Assembly (NCBI RefSeq): GCF_014192225.1
Contig: NZ_JACHXS010000011.1
Location: 1-64,000, forward strand
Origin: Pseudoduganella umbonata
GTDB taxonomy: Bacteria; Pseudomonadota; Gammaproteobacteria; Burkholderiales; Burkholderiaceae_D
DNA: 64,000 nucleotides
Reading direction: 5' to 3'
Shown: piece after piece, positions 52,833-62,954 of the stretch
Layout: every line of letters starts with the position of its first letter
Position numbering within the stretch: the first letter of the stretch is position 1
Notes under the pieces: model-generated
What the model was told of the DNA's origin: nothing
Seen by the model: only the letters and a program-made list of their open reading frames with translations
Databases searched by the model: none
Made by a program: the position numbers and the translations under genes

Positions 52833-54308
52833 TCAGGCATTGCCCATCAGCGGGATCACGCCGAACAGGATCGCCGCGACCAGCATCACCAGCGTTGCCG
52901 AGATCGACCAGAGCAGCGTGTAGCGCTGGTGGTCGCCGAATTCCACCTCGGACATGCCGACCAGCAGGTAGGTCGATGCCACGAGCGGGCTGAGCAGGTG
53001 GACCGGCTGGCCGACGATCGATGCGCGGCCGATCTCGGCGGCGCTGATGCCGTAGATCTCGGCCGCCTTGGCCAGCACCGGCACGATGCCGAAATAAAAC
53101 GCGTCGTTCGAGATGAAGAACGTGAACGGAATGCTGAGGATGCCCGTGACGACGGCCAGGTAAGGCCCCATCCATTCCGGCACGCCGGCGATGACGCTGT
53201 TGGCGATGGCATCGACCATTTTCGTGCCTTGCAGGATGCCGACGAAGATGCCGGCGGCGAAGATCAGCGACACCACGGGCACCGCGTTGCTGGCATGGGA
53301 AGCGATGCGCTCCTTCTGCTCCTGCAGGCCCGGGTAATTGACCATGATCGCGATGGCGAAGAAGATCATGAACAGTGCCGGCAGCGGCAGCGCGCCCATG
53401 ATCAGCAGCACCATCAGGGCGGCCGTCAGCAGGAAGTTTATCCAGATCAGTTTCGGCCGGGCGGTGGCCGCGCCGGACAGCGTGATCTCCGGCGTGGCAA
53501 CGGCCGGGCCGGACGCTCCGCTACCGGCGGCGGCGGCATGCGCGCCGGCCGCTTCAGCGCTGCCGCCATGGGCAACCCACTGGTCGGCGATCGCATTCAG
53601 TTCGGCGGTCGGCGGCATCCCCGCCAGGGCAGGCTGCGGGAAGCCGGCCGCAGGAGCGGACTTGCGCTCGGCGCCACCGGCCGGCAGCGCGGCGAAGCCG
53701 ATGCGCTTGCGTTCCTTCATGCCGAGCATATAGGCCACGAACAGCACCCACAGCGCGGTGACGGCCATCGGCAGGATCATCGGCACGAAGATCTCGCTGA
53801 CGTCCACGCCCAGCGCGCTCGCGGCCCGCGCGGTCGGCCCGCCCCATGGCAGGATATTGAACACGCCGCCCGCCAGCATGATCACGCAGGCCAGCACCAG
53901 CCGGCTCATGCCCATGCGCTTGTACAGCGGCAGCATGGCCGACACGGTGATCATGTAGGTGGTGGCGCCGTCGCCGTCCAGCGAGATGAACATCGCCAGC
54001 GCCGCCGTGCCGACCACGATCTTCATCGGGTCGCCGTCGACGATCTTGAGGATCCGGCGCACCACCGGATCGAACAGGCCGGCGTCGATCATGATGCCGA
54101 AGTACAGGATGGCGAACATCAGCATGACGCCGGTCGGCGCCAGCTTCTTGATCCCGTCGAGCATCATCGGCCCGAGTTCGGGGCCGAAGCCGCCGATGAT
54201 GCCGAAGGCGATCGGCACGATGATCAGCGCGACCAGCGCCGGCAGGCGCTTGGTCATGATCAGGAACATGAACACTACGACCATCGAATAGGCCAGTGTG
54301 GTCAACAT
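52833..54308 (-). CDS. CitMHS-family citrate-metal:proton symporter
   Basis: A 491-residue inner-membrane carrier with about 12 helices (MVVVFMFLIMTKRLPALVAL, AALAMFISLDGDGATTYMIT, LPWGGPTARAASALGVDVS) and a cytoplasmic Ala/Gly-rich loop at about 240-290. CitMHS proteins import citrate complexed with a divalent metal. The promoter region carries the same 36-bp element as the porin gene at 56894, and the TctD/TctE-like pair lies directly upstream, so it is the likely inner-membrane part of one tricarboxylate uptake system. Confidence 0.92.
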   Translation of the reverse strand: MLTTLAYSMVVVFMFLIMTKRLPALVALIIVPIAFGIIGGFGPELGPMMLDGIKKLAPTGVMLMFAILYFGIMIDAGLFDPVVRRILKIVDGDPMKIVVGTAALAMFISLDGDGATTYMITVSAMLPLYKRMGMSRLVLACVIMLAGGVFNILPWGGPTARAASALGVDVSEIFVPMILPMAVTALWVLFVAYMLGMKERKRIGFAALPAGGAERKSAPAAGFPQPALAGMPPTAELNAIADQWVAHGGSAEAAGAHAAAAGSGASGPAVATPEITLSGAATARPKLIWINFLLTAALMVLLIMGALPLPALFMIFFAIAIMVNYPGLQEQKERIASHASNAVPVVSLIFAAGIFVGILQGTKMVDAIANSVIAGVPEWMGPYLAVVTGILSIPFTFFISNDAFYFGIVPVLAKAAEIYGISAAEIGRASIVGQPVHLLSPLVASTYLLVGMSEVEFGDHQRYTLLWSISATLVMLVAAILFGVIPLMGNA

Positions 54309-54522
54309 AATCGGTCTCCTTGCAGGTGTGTCACCTGCGTTCTTGCAGTTGTTTCGGGAAGCGCTGCGGATGGCTGCCGGGTCAGGCGGCTATCTCGCAA
54401 TGTTCGGGATTCCAGGCGAATCGCCGGGCTGGGCGGCGCCAGGACGGCGCGCGCGAAGGGGTCGGGGGGTTTTCCATCGTGTCTCCAGTCGTTGTCGGCG
54501 TATTGTTTTGCTCGTTTGTGCC

Positions 54523-54554
54523 GACTATAAGCTTGCGTTGCTTTCAACTGGCTT

Positions 54555-54558
<4 letters not shown>
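54523..54558 (-). promoter_or_regulatory. TctD-type operator and -10 of the citMHS gene
   Basis: Minus strand: CTGAAAGC-CAG-TTGAAAGC, then 7 bp, then GCTTATAGTC containing the -10 TATAGT. The two half-sites are direct repeats 11 bp apart. The element has 28 of 36 positions identical to that of the porin gene (56806-56841), with identical spacing. Its first bases overlap the stop of the kinase gene. The leader to the citMHS ATG is about 210 nt. Confidence 0.8.
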
Positions 54559-56003
<1,445 letters not shown>

Positions 56004-56016
56004 TGCGGCCCCGGCG

Positions 56017-56706
56017 TCAGGCCGGGCGTTCCTGCATCAGGTAGCCGATGCCGCGCAGCGTGACGATGGATGCGCCGCCGTCGGGGCGGCGTTCCAGCTT
56101 CTTGCGGATGCGGTGCACATACAGTTCGATGGCGTCGAGGTTGACGTCGTCTTCCAGCGCGAACACTTCCTGGAACAGCTTTTCCTTCGACAGCGCGCGG
56201 CCCGGCCGTGCGATCAGCGCTTCCAGCACGGCGTGCTCGCGAGGCGTCAGCCCCAGCGGCTCGCCGCAGTAGGAAAACATGCGCGACACGGTATCGAAGC
56301 TGAGCTGGCCGCAGCGGTGCACCAGCGCCTCGTTGCCGCTGCGCCGCCGCAGCAGCGCTTTCACGCGCGCTTCCAGTTCGGCCAGCTCGAACGGCTTGGC
56401 CAGGTAATCGTCGGCGCCTTCGTTCAGGCCCTGCACGCGGTCTTCCAGGCCGCCGCGGGCGGTCAGGATCAGCACAGGCGTACCACCGCGGCTGCCGCCG
56501 CGGGCGCGCAGGCGGCGCAGCACGTCCAGCCCGTCCATCCTCGGCAGCGTCAGGTCCAGGATCACCAGCGCGTAATCCTGGGTATGCAGCAGCGTGTCGG
56601 CATCGGCGCCGGTGGCCGCGCACTCGACGGTGAGGTTGGCGTCGCGCAGGGCTTTCGATACCCAGTGCGACAGCTCGACATGGTCTTCGACTAACAGGAT
56701 TCTCAT
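56017..56706 (-). CDS. tctD: TctD-like OmpR-family response regulator
   Basis: A 229-residue regulator. Receiver domain with RILLVEDHVE, phospho-acceptor Asp51 in VILDLTLPRMDG and the Lys of YLAKPFE; C-terminal OmpR winged helix (LGLTPREHAVLEALIARPGR, DAIELYVHRIRKKLE, TLRGIGYLM). First gene of the regulator-kinase operon and divergent from the porin. OmpR-type dimers bind tandem direct half-sites with about 11-bp spacing, exactly what is seen in the citMHS and porin promoters. Confidence 0.93.
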   Translation of the reverse strand: MRILLVEDHVELSHWVSKALRDANLTVECAATGADADTLLHTQDYALVILDLTLPRMDGLDVLRRLRARGGSRGGTPVLILTARGGLEDRVQGLNEGADDYLAKPFELAELEARVKALLRRRSGNEALVHRCGQLSFDTVSRMFSYCGEPLGLTPREHAVLEALIARPGRALSKEKLFQEVFALEDDVNLDAIELYVHRIRKKLERRPDGGASIVTLRGIGYLMQERPA

Positions 56707-56805
56707 CGCGCCAGTGTACGCGCAAACCACATGGTGCGAAAAGAGCGTGCCGCGGAAGCGCCTGGGGTCGGACACCCCGACTGCAACGGCAGGCTGCTGC
56801 GTGCG

Positions 56806-56841
56806 CTGAAAGCGAACTGAAAGCTCGGCGCGCTTATAGTC
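56806..56841 (+). promoter_or_regulatory. TctD-type operator and -10 of the porin gene
   Basis: CTGAAAGC-GAA-CTGAAAGC, 7 bp, GCTTATAGTC with TATAGT as -10 at 56835. It matches the element before the citMHS gene in order, spacing and most bases. There is no -35 consensus, as expected of an activator-dependent promoter. Leader to the ATG is about 47 nt. Confidence 0.82.
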
Positions 56842-56893
56842 CGTCCCAAAGCCGCGGACCAGCGGCACATAACATGACAGATCAGGAGACACC

Positions 56894-57952
56894 ATGAAGC
56901 AACAGGCCCTCGCGCTCGCCGTCCTGGCGGCGCTTTCCCTCAGCCATTCCGCATCCGCCCAGAGCAGCGTCGAGCTCTACGGCCTGCTCGACGTCGGCGT
57001 CGAGTACGTCAACCATGCCGAGGACGGCGGCAGCCTGGCGCGCGTGATCTCGGGCGGCAAGAATACTTCGCGCTGGGGCATCCGCGGCAGCGAAGACCTG
57101 GGCGGCGGCCTGAAAGCCGTGTACAACCTGGAAGGCGGCATCCTGATGGACACGGGCGCCGCCGACGGCGCGCTGTTCAAGCGCCAGGCCTACGTGGGCC
57201 TGGACGGCAAGTACGGCCGGCTCATCATCGGCCGTTCCTTCACCACCACGTACGACCTGGTGATCAAGTTCGATCCGCTGGGCTTCGCGCCCAACTACTC
57301 GTGGGCCACCACCGGCGGCGCCACCGGGCCGTCGAAGTACGGCATGACGACGTCGTTCGACAACATGGTCAAATACACGGGCAAGACCGGCGGCTTTACC
57401 TATGGCGCCTCGATCGGGCTGGGCGAGCGGGCCGGCAATGCCGAAGAAGGCCGCAAGATCGCGGTGGGCGGTTCCTGGTTCGGCAAAGGGCTCGGCCTGA
57501 TGGCGACGTGCGAGCAGGTCAATGGCAGCACGGTCGCCCCGGCCATCCGGCGCGACCGGACCAATGTCTGCCACCTGGCCACCGATTACACGACGGGCGA
57601 CTGGCGCTACACGGCCGGCATGCGCGCGTACAAGCTGCGTGCCGGGAACGCCGCGACGGCCGACCTGCGCGGCAATACGTACTGGGGCGGCATCACCCGG
57701 GTCATCGGCGACGTGACGCTGACGGGCGCCGCCTACCACATCGACACGCGCAACCTGCCGGCCGGCCAGGATGCCGACCCGACGATGTTCGTGGCGCGTG
57801 CCATGCTGGCGCTGTCCAAGCGCACCACCCTGTACGTGTCGGCCGCGCATGCCAAGGCCGATGAGGGGCAGCTGGTCGGACTGTCGCGCGACGACGCGGG
57901 CACCGGCACCACGCAGAGCGGCATTACCGCCGGCATCCAGCACCGCTTCTAA
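56894..57952 (+). CDS. General porin, probable tricarboxylate channel
   Basis: A 352-residue outer-membrane porin of the betaproteobacterial trimeric type. Signal peptide (ALAVLAALSLSHSASAQ), then SSVELYGLLDVGVEYVNHAE, NTSRWGIRGSEDLGGGLKAV and KRQAYVGLDGKYGRLIIGR, ending in SGITAGIQHRF with the terminal Phe needed for assembly. The promoter element shared with citMHS and the adjacent TctD/TctE genes suggest a role like that of the tricarboxylate porin OpdH of Pseudomonas; that is inference by context. Confidence 0.93.
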   Translation: MKQQALALAVLAALSLSHSASAQSSVELYGLLDVGVEYVNHAEDGGSLARVISGGKNTSRWGIRGSEDLGGGLKAVYNLEGGILMDTGAADGALFKRQAYVGLDGKYGRLIIGRSFTTTYDLVIKFDPLGFAPNYSWATTGGATGPSKYGMTTSFDNMVKYTGKTGGFTYGASIGLGERAGNAEEGRKIAVGGSWFGKGLGLMATCEQVNGSTVAPAIRRDRTNVCHLATDYTTGDWRYTAGMRAYKLRAGNAATADLRGNTYWGGITRVIGDVTLTGAAYHIDTRNLPAGQDADPTMFVARAMLALSKRTTLYVSAAHAKADEGQLVGLSRDDAGTGTTQSGITAGIQHRF

Positions 57953-58007
57953 AAGCCGATTCCAAGGCGATCCTGGGCAAGCTCGCGCGGCGCGCTATGA
58001 TGGGCGG

Positions 58008-58982
58008 ATGAAACACCTGCGTTCCCTCCTGCCGCTGAGCGCGGCCCTGCTCTGCCTGGGGCCCGCCCGGGCCCTGCCGCCCGAAGCGGAATGCCTGATT
58101 CCGTCCAAGCCGGGCGGCGCGATGGACCTGACCTGCAAGCTTGCCCGGCAAGCCCTGCAGCAGACGCCCGCCGCGCCGCAATTGAAACTCAGCTACCTGC
58201 CGGGCGGCGTCGGCGCGGTGGCATGGCACACGCTGGTCTCGCAGCGCCGCGCCGAGCCGGACACCCTGGTCACCTTTTCCAGCGGCTCGATCCTCAACCT
58301 GGCCCTCGGCAAATTCGGCAAGGCCGACGTCGACGACGTGCGCTGGGTGGCGGCGTTTGGCGCCGACTACGGCATGATCGCCGTGCGCGCCGATTCGCCG
58401 TACCGCACGCTGGGCGACCTGATCGGCGCCTTGCGCAGCGATCCGCGCCGCGTGCTGATCGGCATGTCCGGCACCGTGGGCAGCCAGGACTGGATCAAGA
58501 TGGCGCTGCTGGCCCGGCTGGCCGGCATCGAGCCGCGCAAGCTGCGCTTCGTGGCGCTGGAAGGCGGCGGCGAGCAATTCGTGGCGATGCAGGCCAATCA
58601 TGTGCAGGCGGTGTCGGGCGATACGTCGGAAGCGCTGCTGAACGCGGGACCCGGCAAGGTGCGGGTGCTGGCGGTACTGTCCGAACGGCGCCTGCCCGGC
58701 CTGCTGGCCAATGTGCCGACGGCGCGCGAACAGGGCTACGACGTGGTCTGGCCGGTGATCCGCGGCGTGTGGATGGGGCCGGACGTGCCCGAGGCCGATT
58801 ACCGCCGCTGGGTGGCGGCGTTCGCCGGCATCGAAACGGCACCCGGCTTTGCGCAGATGCGCGCGCAAGCCGGACTATATCCGTTCACGCTGACCGGCGA
58901 GGCATTGACTGCCTACGTCAAGCGCACCGCCGCCACCTACAACCGGCAGGCGCAGCAGTTCGGGCTGGTGCGCGAGCGGTAG
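58008..58982 (+). CDS. Bug-family (TctC-like) solute-binding protein
   Basis: A 324-residue exported binding protein. After the signal peptide (LPLSAALLCLGPARAL) come the Bug-family features: IPSKPGGAMDLTCKLARQAL, YLPGGVGAVAWHTLVSQ, FSSGSILNLALGKFG and VLAVLSERRLPGL. TctC proteins bind tricarboxylates for TctAB transporters. No tctA or tctB lies here, so it may work with a distant transporter or as a co-sensor for the TctE-like kinase. It is 55 bp behind the porin gene. Its stop abuts the stop of the convergent GH27 gene with no base between. Confidence 0.87.
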   Translation: MKHLRSLLPLSAALLCLGPARALPPEAECLIPSKPGGAMDLTCKLARQALQQTPAAPQLKLSYLPGGVGAVAWHTLVSQRRAEPDTLVTFSSGSILNLALGKFGKADVDDVRWVAAFGADYGMIAVRADSPYRTLGDLIGALRSDPRRVLIGMSGTVGSQDWIKMALLARLAGIEPRKLRFVALEGGGEQFVAMQANHVQAVSGDTSEALLNAGPGKVRVLAVLSERRLPGLLANVPTAREQGYDVVWPVIRGVWMGPDVPEADYRRWVAAFAGIETAPGFAQMRAQAGLYPFTLTGEALTAYVKRTAATYNRQAQQFGLVRER

Positions 58983-60350
58983 TCAGGCGGTCAGCTGCAG
59001 CAGCACCGACGCGTGCGGTGCCAGCGCCTGCCTGACGCTGCCGTTGACGGGTGCCAGGTCGCGCCGCGCCCACAGGTCGCGGCACTTCACCTGCCGGCCG
59101 CCCAGGTTCAGGCGCGACAGGTCGAACGCCAGCTCCGTGGCGCTGTCGCCCGTGTTGAACAGCGCCAGGTAATACACATTGCCCTTGCCGGCCGGCTGGG
59201 CACTCCAGATGCGCGTGCCGGCATCGGCGCGGTGCGGCCGGTTCGCCGTGCTGCGCTGGTTCACGGCCAGTACTTCCGGGTTGGTCAGCAGCGCCAGCGT
59301 GCGCTCGTCGAGGTGGCGCAGGTCGCCGCCCATGATCAGCGGCGAGCGGGCGATCGACCACAGCGTCATCAGCGTGCGCTGTTCGTCCGGCGTGAACTTC
59401 GTGTCGCGCTCGCCGAGCGCCAGGCGGCCCAGCGGCAGCATGTCGGCATCGGGCCACGAATTCGCACCCATGTAGGGGTTCCAGTTCTCCAGCCGCGTGA
59501 ACTGCTCGTGCAGCAGCTTCCACTCGTCCCAGAAATCGTCGGAGATGCGCCACATCTGCGCATAGTTCGGCACGTGGAGCGCCCACTTCAGGTCCGTTTC
59601 GCCGGGCGACAGGCTCAGTGCGATGGGCCGGCCGGTCTTGCGGATCGCCTTTTGCGCCGCCTCGATTTCCGGCCAGTTGGCGTCGTACGGGCGCGACATG
59701 TCGTCCATCTTGACGAAGTCCACGCCCCACGACGCGTACAGCGCGAAGATCGAATCGTAATAGGCCTGGGCACCGGGCTTGCTCATGTCCACGCCGTACA
59801 TGTCGGGGTTCCACGTGCAGATCGAATTGGTATTCGCGATATCCTGCGCGCGGTACTGCGTGCCCAGCACCGGCGTATTGGCGCGCACCGCCTGGCGCGG
59901 AATGCCGCGCATCACGTGGATGCCGAACTTCATGCCCAGCTTGTGCACCTGGTCGGCCAGCGCCTTGAAGCCGCCGCCGTTGGCCGCGGTGGGAAAGCGG
60001 TTCGGCGCCGGCAGCAGGCGGCCGTTGGCATCCATCGTCAGTTCCGCGCCCTTGCGGTATTCATAGCTGTTGGCGTTCGGCTCGTACCACTGGATGTCGA
60101 CGGTGAACACGTCATACCCGGACGGCAGCAGTTTGTCGGCCATGATGCGGGCGTTTTCCAGCGCCTGCACTTCGGTGATCGTGGTGGCGAACGAGTTCCA
60201 GCTGTTCCAGCCCATTGGCGGGGTCGGGGCCAGTTCCTTGCTTGTCTTGCGCGCCGGGCTTGCCGTCGCGGCGCCAGCGACAGCCGGGGCCACGCTGGCC
60301 AGGCCGGTGAGAATGGATGCGGTGAGAAGGTTTCTGCGGTGTGGGTTCAT
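58983..60350 (-). CDS. GH27 alpha-galactosidase, Tat-type export signal
   Basis: A 455-residue glycoside hydrolase with RRNLLTASILTGLASVAPAV as a twin-arginine-like signal. The GH27 barrel starts with TPPMGWNSWNSF. The nucleophile Asp is in WGVDFVKMDDM (near residue 215) and the acid/base Asp in RISDDFWDEW (near 273); MPLIMGGDLRHL-like sequence and a C-terminal beta-sandwich follow. It retains anomeric configuration and removes terminal alpha-galactose (or alpha-N-acetylgalactosamine). Alone in its transcript; 343 bp upstream have no gene. Confidence 0.92.
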   Translation of the reverse strand: MNPHRRNLLTASILTGLASVAPAVAGAATASPARKTSKELAPTPPMGWNSWNSFATTITEVQALENARIMADKLLPSGYDVFTVDIQWYEPNANSYEYRKGAELTMDANGRLLPAPNRFPTAANGGGFKALADQVHKLGMKFGIHVMRGIPRQAVRANTPVLGTQYRAQDIANTNSICTWNPDMYGVDMSKPGAQAYYDSIFALYASWGVDFVKMDDMSRPYDANWPEIEAAQKAIRKTGRPIALSLSPGETDLKWALHVPNYAQMWRISDDFWDEWKLLHEQFTRLENWNPYMGANSWPDADMLPLGRLALGERDTKFTPDEQRTLMTLWSIARSPLIMGGDLRHLDERTLALLTNPEVLAVNQRSTANRPHRADAGTRIWSAQPAGKGNVYYLALFNTGDSATELAFDLSRLNLGGRQVKCRDLWARRDLAPVNGSVRQALAPHASVLLQLTA

Positions 60351-60659
60351 GCTCTGCTGCCTGGAATGGGGGATCGGATGGACCGCCGCGCCAGTGGCTC
60401 ACCTGGCGGCAGGTTCCGCTTTTCTTGTTGTCCAACCCAGTGTGTGGCGGCCGCGCGTGCGAACCGTTGCGGGTGCCTGCCATGCGTCTCCTCCGGATCG
60501 GGCGAGCACGATGATAACTCGGCAATGGCGGCCGGGGACCGCTTCTGCGATCACGATAAATGCGGTTGCGATACCGAAAACAGCATCCGGCGCCGCCGCC
60601 CGCATGCCGCCCGCATGCCGCCCGTATGCCGCCACCCTTGCCGCCCGGCGCATCCTATC
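60351..60659. other. Intergenic stretch with short 11-bp repeat
   Basis: No gene is visible. Three 11-bp units of the type cgcatgccgcc lie at 60601-60633. The rest shows no hairpin, RNA gene or conserved motif that I can identify. Confidence 0.5.
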
Positions 60660-60687
60660 TTGACATATCGCGAAATGTCGATATACT
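60660..60687 (+). promoter_or_regulatory. Promoter with ArsR-type operator, copy 1
   Basis: TTGACA at 60660 and TATACT at 60682 are 16 bp apart. Between and over them lies the palindrome ATATCG-8 bp-CGATAT (60665-60684). A repressor bound here would block RNA polymerase. The ArsR-family gene starts 6 bp after the -10, so the transcript is leaderless or nearly so. Confidence 0.85.
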
Positions 60688-60693
60688 CGGTTC

Positions 60694-60996
60694 ATGGACT
60701 TGCTCGACATCTTCAAAGCGCTTTCGAACCGTACCCGTCTCGACATCCTGAAACGGCTGAAGGATCCCGTGCACAACTTCCCGCCGCAGGACGAGGGGGA
60801 CGTTCATACGGTCGGCGTCTGCGTGAGCAGTATCCAGGAAGGTGTCGGGTTGTCGCAGTCGACCGTCTCAAGCTATCTGGCAACGCTGCAAAGAGCCGGC
60901 CTGGTCGAAGTTCAACGCGTCGGCCAGTGGACGTACTACAAGCGCAACGAGGAAGCCATCAGTGCCCTGGCCGAACGCATCGGCAAAGACCTGTAA
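60694..60996 (+). CDS. ArsR-family repressor
   Basis: A 100-residue winged-helix regulator: MDLLDIFKALSNRTRLDILK at the start, then the recognition helix in GLSQSTVSSYLATLQRAGLV and the wing YYKRNEEAI. The metal-binding ELCVCDL motif of classical ArsR is absent; the only Cys is Cys43 (VGVCVSS), so a thiol or small-molecule signal is more likely than metal. Matching operators precede this gene and the oxidoreductase gene 61 bp downstream. Confidence 0.88.
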   Translation: MDLLDIFKALSNRTRLDILKRLKDPVHNFPPQDEGDVHTVGVCVSSIQEGVGLSQSTVSSYLATLQRAGLVEVQRVGQWTYYKRNEEAISALAERIGKDL

Positions 60997-61012
60997 ATTT
61001 TTTTGCCCTGTT

Positions 61013-61032
61013 ATATCGAAATTTCCCGATAT
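61013..61032 (+). promoter_or_regulatory. ArsR-type operator, copy 2
   Basis: ATATCG-aaatttcc-CGATAT, the same 20-bp architecture as the site at 60665-60684. It lies 25 bp before the oxidoreductase ATG and after the ArsR stop, suggesting separate repression of the downstream operon. Confidence 0.8.
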
Positions 61033-61057
61033 CCCTTTTTAACGAAATGAGGTCAAT

Positions 61058-62053
61058 ATGAAAGCGATCACACTCGACAGTTTTGGCGGCCCGGATGCAT
61101 TCGTACTGCGTGACGTGCCCAGGCCGGTTCCCGGAGCAGGACAGGTTCTCGTCCGGGTTCACGCCACGTCCATCAACCCGCTGGACTATCAGGTACGCCG
61201 CGGGGACTACCAGGACCATGTGCCCCTCCCGGCCATTACCGGACACGACGTGTCCGGGGTAGTCGAGGAAGTCGGACCAGGGGTGACAGCCTTCGTGCCC
61301 GGCGACGAGGTCTGGTACACGCCGCAGATTTTCGATGGGCCGGGAAGCTATGCGGAGTACCACGTCGCCGCCGAAAACATCATCGGCAAGAAACCTGCCG
61401 CGCTGAGCCATCTGGAAGCTGCAAGCCTGACCCTGGTCGGCGGAACGGCATGGGAGGCGCTGGTCGTGCGTGCCCAGCTTCGCGTCGGGGAAAGCATCCT
61501 GGTGCACGGCGGCGCGGGTGGCGTGGGCCATGTGGCCATCCAGCTCGCAAAGGCCATCGGTGCACGGGTGCTCACGACCGCGCGTGCCGGGCAGTTCGAC
61601 TTCGTGCGCAGCCTGGGCGCCGATGTCGTCATCGACTATACGAAGGAAGATTACGTCGACGCCGTGATGCGTGAAACGGCTGGCCAAGGCGTCGACGTGG
61701 TCTTCGACACGATCGGTGGAGACACCCTGTCCCGTTCTCCCGACGCGCTGGCCCAGCTCGGCCGCCTCGTCTCGATCGTCGATACCGCGAAGCCACAGAA
61801 CCTGATTCAAGCCTGGGGCAAGAACGCCAGTTATCACTTCGTGTTCACACGCCAGAATCGCGGCAAGCTCGACGAACTGAGCGCGCTGGTGGAACGGGGC
61901 CAGCTGCGCCCCCATGTCGGCGCGGTCTACGCGCTGGCCGACATCGCCCTTGCCCATGCCCGCCTCGAAAGTCGCGATAATGGCTTGCGTGGAAAAATCG
62001 CCATCGCCGTCGTTCCGCCGGCGAACCAGGACGATCCACGGGCCCGGTCATGA
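61058..62053 (+). CDS. Zinc-free quinone oxidoreductase (MDR family)
   Basis: A 331-residue NADPH-dependent oxidoreductase of the QOR type. GroES-like N-terminal part (VRVHATSINPLDYQVRRGD, ITGHDVSGVVEEVGPGV) and Rossmann domain with LVHGGAGGVGHVAIQLAKA. The zinc ligands of alcohol dehydrogenases are missing. It probably reduces quinones or reactive enals. GAGG precedes the ATG. The stop overlaps the AraC start. Regulated by the adjacent ArsR-type repressor, judged by the shared operator. Confidence 0.92.
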   Translation: MKAITLDSFGGPDAFVLRDVPRPVPGAGQVLVRVHATSINPLDYQVRRGDYQDHVPLPAITGHDVSGVVEEVGPGVTAFVPGDEVWYTPQIFDGPGSYAEYHVAAENIIGKKPAALSHLEAASLTLVGGTAWEALVVRAQLRVGESILVHGGAGGVGHVAIQLAKAIGARVLTTARAGQFDFVRSLGADVVIDYTKEDYVDAVMRETAGQGVDVVFDTIGGDTLSRSPDALAQLGRLVSIVDTAKPQNLIQAWGKNASYHFVFTRQNRGKLDELSALVERGQLRPHVGAVYALADIALAHARLESRDNGLRGKIAIAVVPPANQDDPRARS

Positions 62054-62946
62054 ACGCGGTCCAGGAGAATGCCATGCCAAAGCAGAATGCGCTTCCGGAG
62101 AACCTGCTCGATGTAGCCAGCGCCGGCCGTACATGGAATGGCGTCGCGGTCGTGATCACCGAATTCATCGGCACCGGCCGGGTACTGCACCAGCTGGCGC
62201 ACGACGACCAGTCAAGGCTGGGCATGATCCTGGACGAAGTGGGCGAGGGCCGCTGCGAACCGCGCCTGCGCAGCGATGCGCCCTGCCCGATCGGCTACCG
62301 GCCGCGCCAGATGCACTTCACGCCTGCGGGGATGGAACTGTGGGGATACAGCGACGACGTTCGCTACGCGCGCGACATCAACCTGTGCTTCGATACCGGC
62401 GCGCTGGGCGAGCGCTGCGGGATACAGGAACGGCACGATCTCGCCAGCACGCCGCGGCTGCGGTTCACCGACGAAGGCCTGTGCGCACTCATCGGCCTGC
62501 TTGCCGACGCCGTGCACGACCCTGATCCGTCCGCGCAGCTGTACGGCGACGCGCTGGTGACCTCGATCGCGATCCGGCTGTTGCGCGGCAACCGTCCTCC
62601 CGCCAGGGGCCCGGCCAGACTGTCGCCATTGCAGTTGCGCGATGCGCTGGGCTTCCTGGAAACGAGCCTGCCTTCCAGGGTGGACCTGGCGACGCTGGCG
62701 AACCTGGCCGGCCTGTCCCAGTCCCATTATCACCGGGCCTTCAAGGCCTCGACCGGCCTGGCGCCTTACAAATGGCAGCTGCAGGCGCGCATCGAGCGCG
62801 CCAAGGTGCTGTTGCTCGACACCTGCGGTTCGCTCGAGGACGTGGCCGAGGCGACCGGCTTCGCGGACGCCGTCCATTTCGGCCGGACCTTTCGCAAGCT
62901 GACGGGCGCGACCCCGTCGGCGTGGCGCAGGGATCGCCTCGGCTAG
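62050..62946 (+). CDS. AraC-family transcriptional regulator
   Basis: A 298-residue regulator with a cupin-like N-terminal sensor domain (residues about 1-190) and a C-terminal double helix-turn-helix: VDLATLANLAGLSQSHYHRAFKAST... and ...LEDVAEATGFADAVHFGRTFRKLTG, recorded here in part. The ATG overlaps the oxidoreductase stop, so the repressor at 60694 also limits this activator. Targets unknown. Confidence 0.9.
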   Translation: MNAVQENAMPKQNALPENLLDVASAGRTWNGVAVVITEFIGTGRVLHQLAHDDQSRLGMILDEVGEGRCEPRLRSDAPCPIGYRPRQMHFTPAGMELWGYSDDVRYARDINLCFDTGALGERCGIQERHDLASTPRLRFTDEGLCALIGLLADAVHDPDPSAQLYGDALVTSIAIRLLRGNRPPARGPARLSPLQLRDALGFLETSLPSRVDLATLANLAGLSQSHYHRAFKASTGLAPYKWQLQARIERAKVLLLDTCGSLEDVAEATGFADAVHFGRTFRKLTGATPSAWRRDRLG

Positions 62947-62954
62947 CCCATTGC

